Shown here in pieces: positions 4,807 through 5,997 of a DNA stretch of 5,997 nt. Origin of the DNA: Chloroflexota bacterium (GTDB lineage: Bacteria; Chloroflexota; Chloroflexia; Thermomicrobiales; UBA6265); the NCBI GenBank assembly GCA_023423795.1, contig JAFAEX010000027.1:1-5997 (forward strand), read 5' to 3'. A model generated the notes under the pieces. That model made no database searches. It worked only from the letters and a program-made list of their open reading frames with translations, and was not told the DNA's origin. Each line of letters begins with the position of its first letter. The stretch's first letter is position 1. A program made the position numbers and the translations under genes.

Positions 4807-5856
4807 GTGCCCCGTCCCCTCTCGTTGCTCGACCTCACCCAGATCCCGTCCGGGTCCACCCCGGCCCGCGCGATCGCGGATTCGGTGGAACTGGCGCAAC
4901 TCGCCGAAGCCCTCGGCTACCACCGCGTCTGGTACGCCGAGCACCACAACACCGAAGGCCTCGCCAGCGGGTCGCCGGAGATCCTGATCGGCCACATCGC
5001 CGACCACACCCGCGACATCCGGGTCGGCTCCGGCGGCGTGATGCTGCCGAACCACTCCCCGCTGCGGATCGCCGAAGCCTTCCGCCTGCTGGAGACCATC
5101 CACCCCGGGCGCATCGACCTCGGGCTCGGCCGCGCGCCGGGCACCGACACCCTGACCGCGTTCGCCATGCGCCGCTCCCGCGAAGCCCTCACCGCCGACG
5201 ATTACCCGGAGCAACTGGCCGAACTGCTGGCGTGGGACGACAACTCCTTCCCGGCGGACCACCCGTTCGCCGGCATCCGCCCGGTTCCCGCCCAGGCCGC
5301 GCTGCCGCCGATGTGGCTGCTCGGTTCCAGCGATTTCAGCGCGCGGTTGGCCGGTGAGGCCGGATTCGGGTTCGCCTTCGCCGCCCACATCAACGCCGCC
5401 GGCGCGGTTTCGGCCTTGCGCGACTACCGGAACCGATTCGTCCCCTCCGCCCGCCAGCCGGAACCGTGGGCCATCCTGACGGTATCGGTCACGGTCGGCG
5501 AAGACGAGGAGCACGCGCGCGACCTGTCGCTGGTGGACCAGTTGATGCTCCTCCGCCTGCGGACCGCGCGCCGCGGCGAGTACCCCACGCTGGAGGAGGC
5601 GAAGGCCTACCCCTTCACCCCGCAAGAGCAGGCGATGATCGCCGCGATGCCCATGCGCTCGCTGGTCGGCGACGCCGCCTCGGTCCACCGCCAGATCGAC
5701 GACCTCGCCGAGCGCTCCGGCGCCGACGAAGTGATGATCACCACATTCCAGGCAGAGCCCGCCGTGCGGCGGCTGGCCGTCACCGGGCTCGCCGCCGCGT
5801 TCGGACTGGAACCACGGTCCGAACTGGGCTTCACCCCCGCTCCGCTCCTCGGCTGA
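4807..5856 (+). CDS. Luciferase-like flavin-dependent monooxygenase (LLM class, group 1, MsnO8/YhbW-like)
   Basis: A 349-aa protein of the bacterial luciferase-like superfamily, cytoplasmic, predicted to use reduced flavin and O2 to oxidise an unknown substrate. Conserved stretches appear in order: LSLLDLTQIPSG at the N-terminus (5-16), RVWYAEHHN (40-48), then GSGGVMLPNHSPLRIAE (74-90) running into LETIHPGRIDLGLGRAPGTD (95-114). Further on are PPMWLLGSSDFSARLAGEAG (167-186) with GFGFAFAAHIN, and VGDAASVHRQIDDLAE near 287-302. These segments are typical of the group 1 'luciferase family oxidoreductase' subfamily, and the length fits the usual 330-350 aa. The start is GTG 4807, with AAAGGAG (4795-4801) placing GGAG 5 bases upstream. 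No flavin reductase gene is seen beside it. Family membership is firm, but the substrate cannot be told. Confidence 0.93.
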   Translation: MPRPLSLLDLTQIPSGSTPARAIADSVELAQLAEALGYHRVWYAEHHNTEGLASGSPEILIGHIADHTRDIRVGSGGVMLPNHSPLRIAEAFRLLETIHPGRIDLGLGRAPGTDTLTAFAMRRSREALTADDYPEQLAELLAWDDNSFPADHPFAGIRPVPAQAALPPMWLLGSSDFSARLAGEAGFGFAFAAHINAAGAVSALRDYRNRFVPSARQPEPWAILTVSVTVGEDEEHARDLSLVDQLMLLRLRTARRGEYPTLEEAKAYPFTPQEQAMIAAMPMRSLVGDAASVHRQIDDLAERSGADEVMITTFQAEPAVRRLAVTGLAAAFGLEPRSELGFTPAPLLG

Positions 5857-5917
5857 TGCGCGGCCGCCGCCGAGGGCGAACCCCTGCCGACCAGGAAGCG
5901 CGCCCGCGCGTCCGCCG

Positions 5918-5997
5918 ATGACCGGCCATCCGCTGGCGCGCGCCGCGTTCCCGCTGGCAGGGTTCGCCGGCGGCGCCATCGCCGGGTTCCTCCTCGC
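5918..5997 (+). CDS. Start of a probable membrane protein, cut by the right edge
   Basis: From ATG 5918, 26 codons are visible. The peptide begins MTGHPLARAAFPLAG and runs into a small-residue hydrophobic stretch (AGGAIAGFLL), as in a first transmembrane helix. No stop interrupts it before the window ends. It starts 61 bases after the monooxygenase stop, same strand, so it could be in the same operon. The ribosome binding site is poor (AGGAAG about 19 bases upstream). No family can be named from so little. Confidence 0.4.
   Translation, partial: MTGHPLARAAFPLAGFAGGAIAGFLL

Overview
The window is strongly GC-rich, uses GTG starts often, and carries about seven genes. One lies on the minus strand at the left end and the rest are on plus. 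I suspect a member of the Chloroflexota, perhaps class Thermomicrobia. The grounds are the GC-rich coding, the small Tat-exported cysteine-rich proteins with an N-terminus of the type MDxxxFxxLSRxV, and the MalT/LuxR-type ATPase. A high-GC actinobacterium cannot be excluded from sequence alone.

Left region (1-1076). A divergent gene encodes the N-terminal NTPase half of a MalT/LuxR-type STAND regulator and runs off the left edge. The 249-base divergent spacer holds two small palindromes and an AT-richer patch, and it probably carries the promoters for both sides.

Central region (1077-2278). Three tandem paralogous genes (108, 114 and 106 aa) form what looks like one operon. Each protein has an N-terminal MDxxxFxxLSRxV segment, a twin-arginine signal peptide, and a cationic mature domain of exactly 12 cysteines. 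The cysteines form two consecutive knottin-like frameworks, C-x6-C-x5-CC-x3-C-x4-C then C-x6-C-xn-CC-x3-C-xn-C. A perfect 16-bp hairpin follows the third gene. This array is the most unusual content of the window. Its function is unknown; toxin, antimicrobial, inhibitor or envelope-structural roles are all possible.

Middle-right region (2302-4389). A Tat-exported HAD-superfamily phosphatase-like protein is followed by a 140-aa protein of unknown function. Next comes a solitary infA-like gene: IF-1 with an extra basic, proline-containing N-terminal tail of about 28 residues, outside the usual ribosomal-protein cluster. A hairpin with a short T-run follows it.

Right region (4390-5997). A 417-base intergenic stretch carries a long palindromic repeat element with a 32-bp perfect stem and a duplicated partial right arm. 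Then comes a luciferase-like flavin-dependent monooxygenase (group 1, MsnO8/YhbW-like) and the first codons of a probable membrane protein cut by the right edge.

The three cysteine-rich proteins and the HAD protein all appear to use the Tat route, so four of the seven genes are predicted to be exported. The other genes share no obvious pathway.
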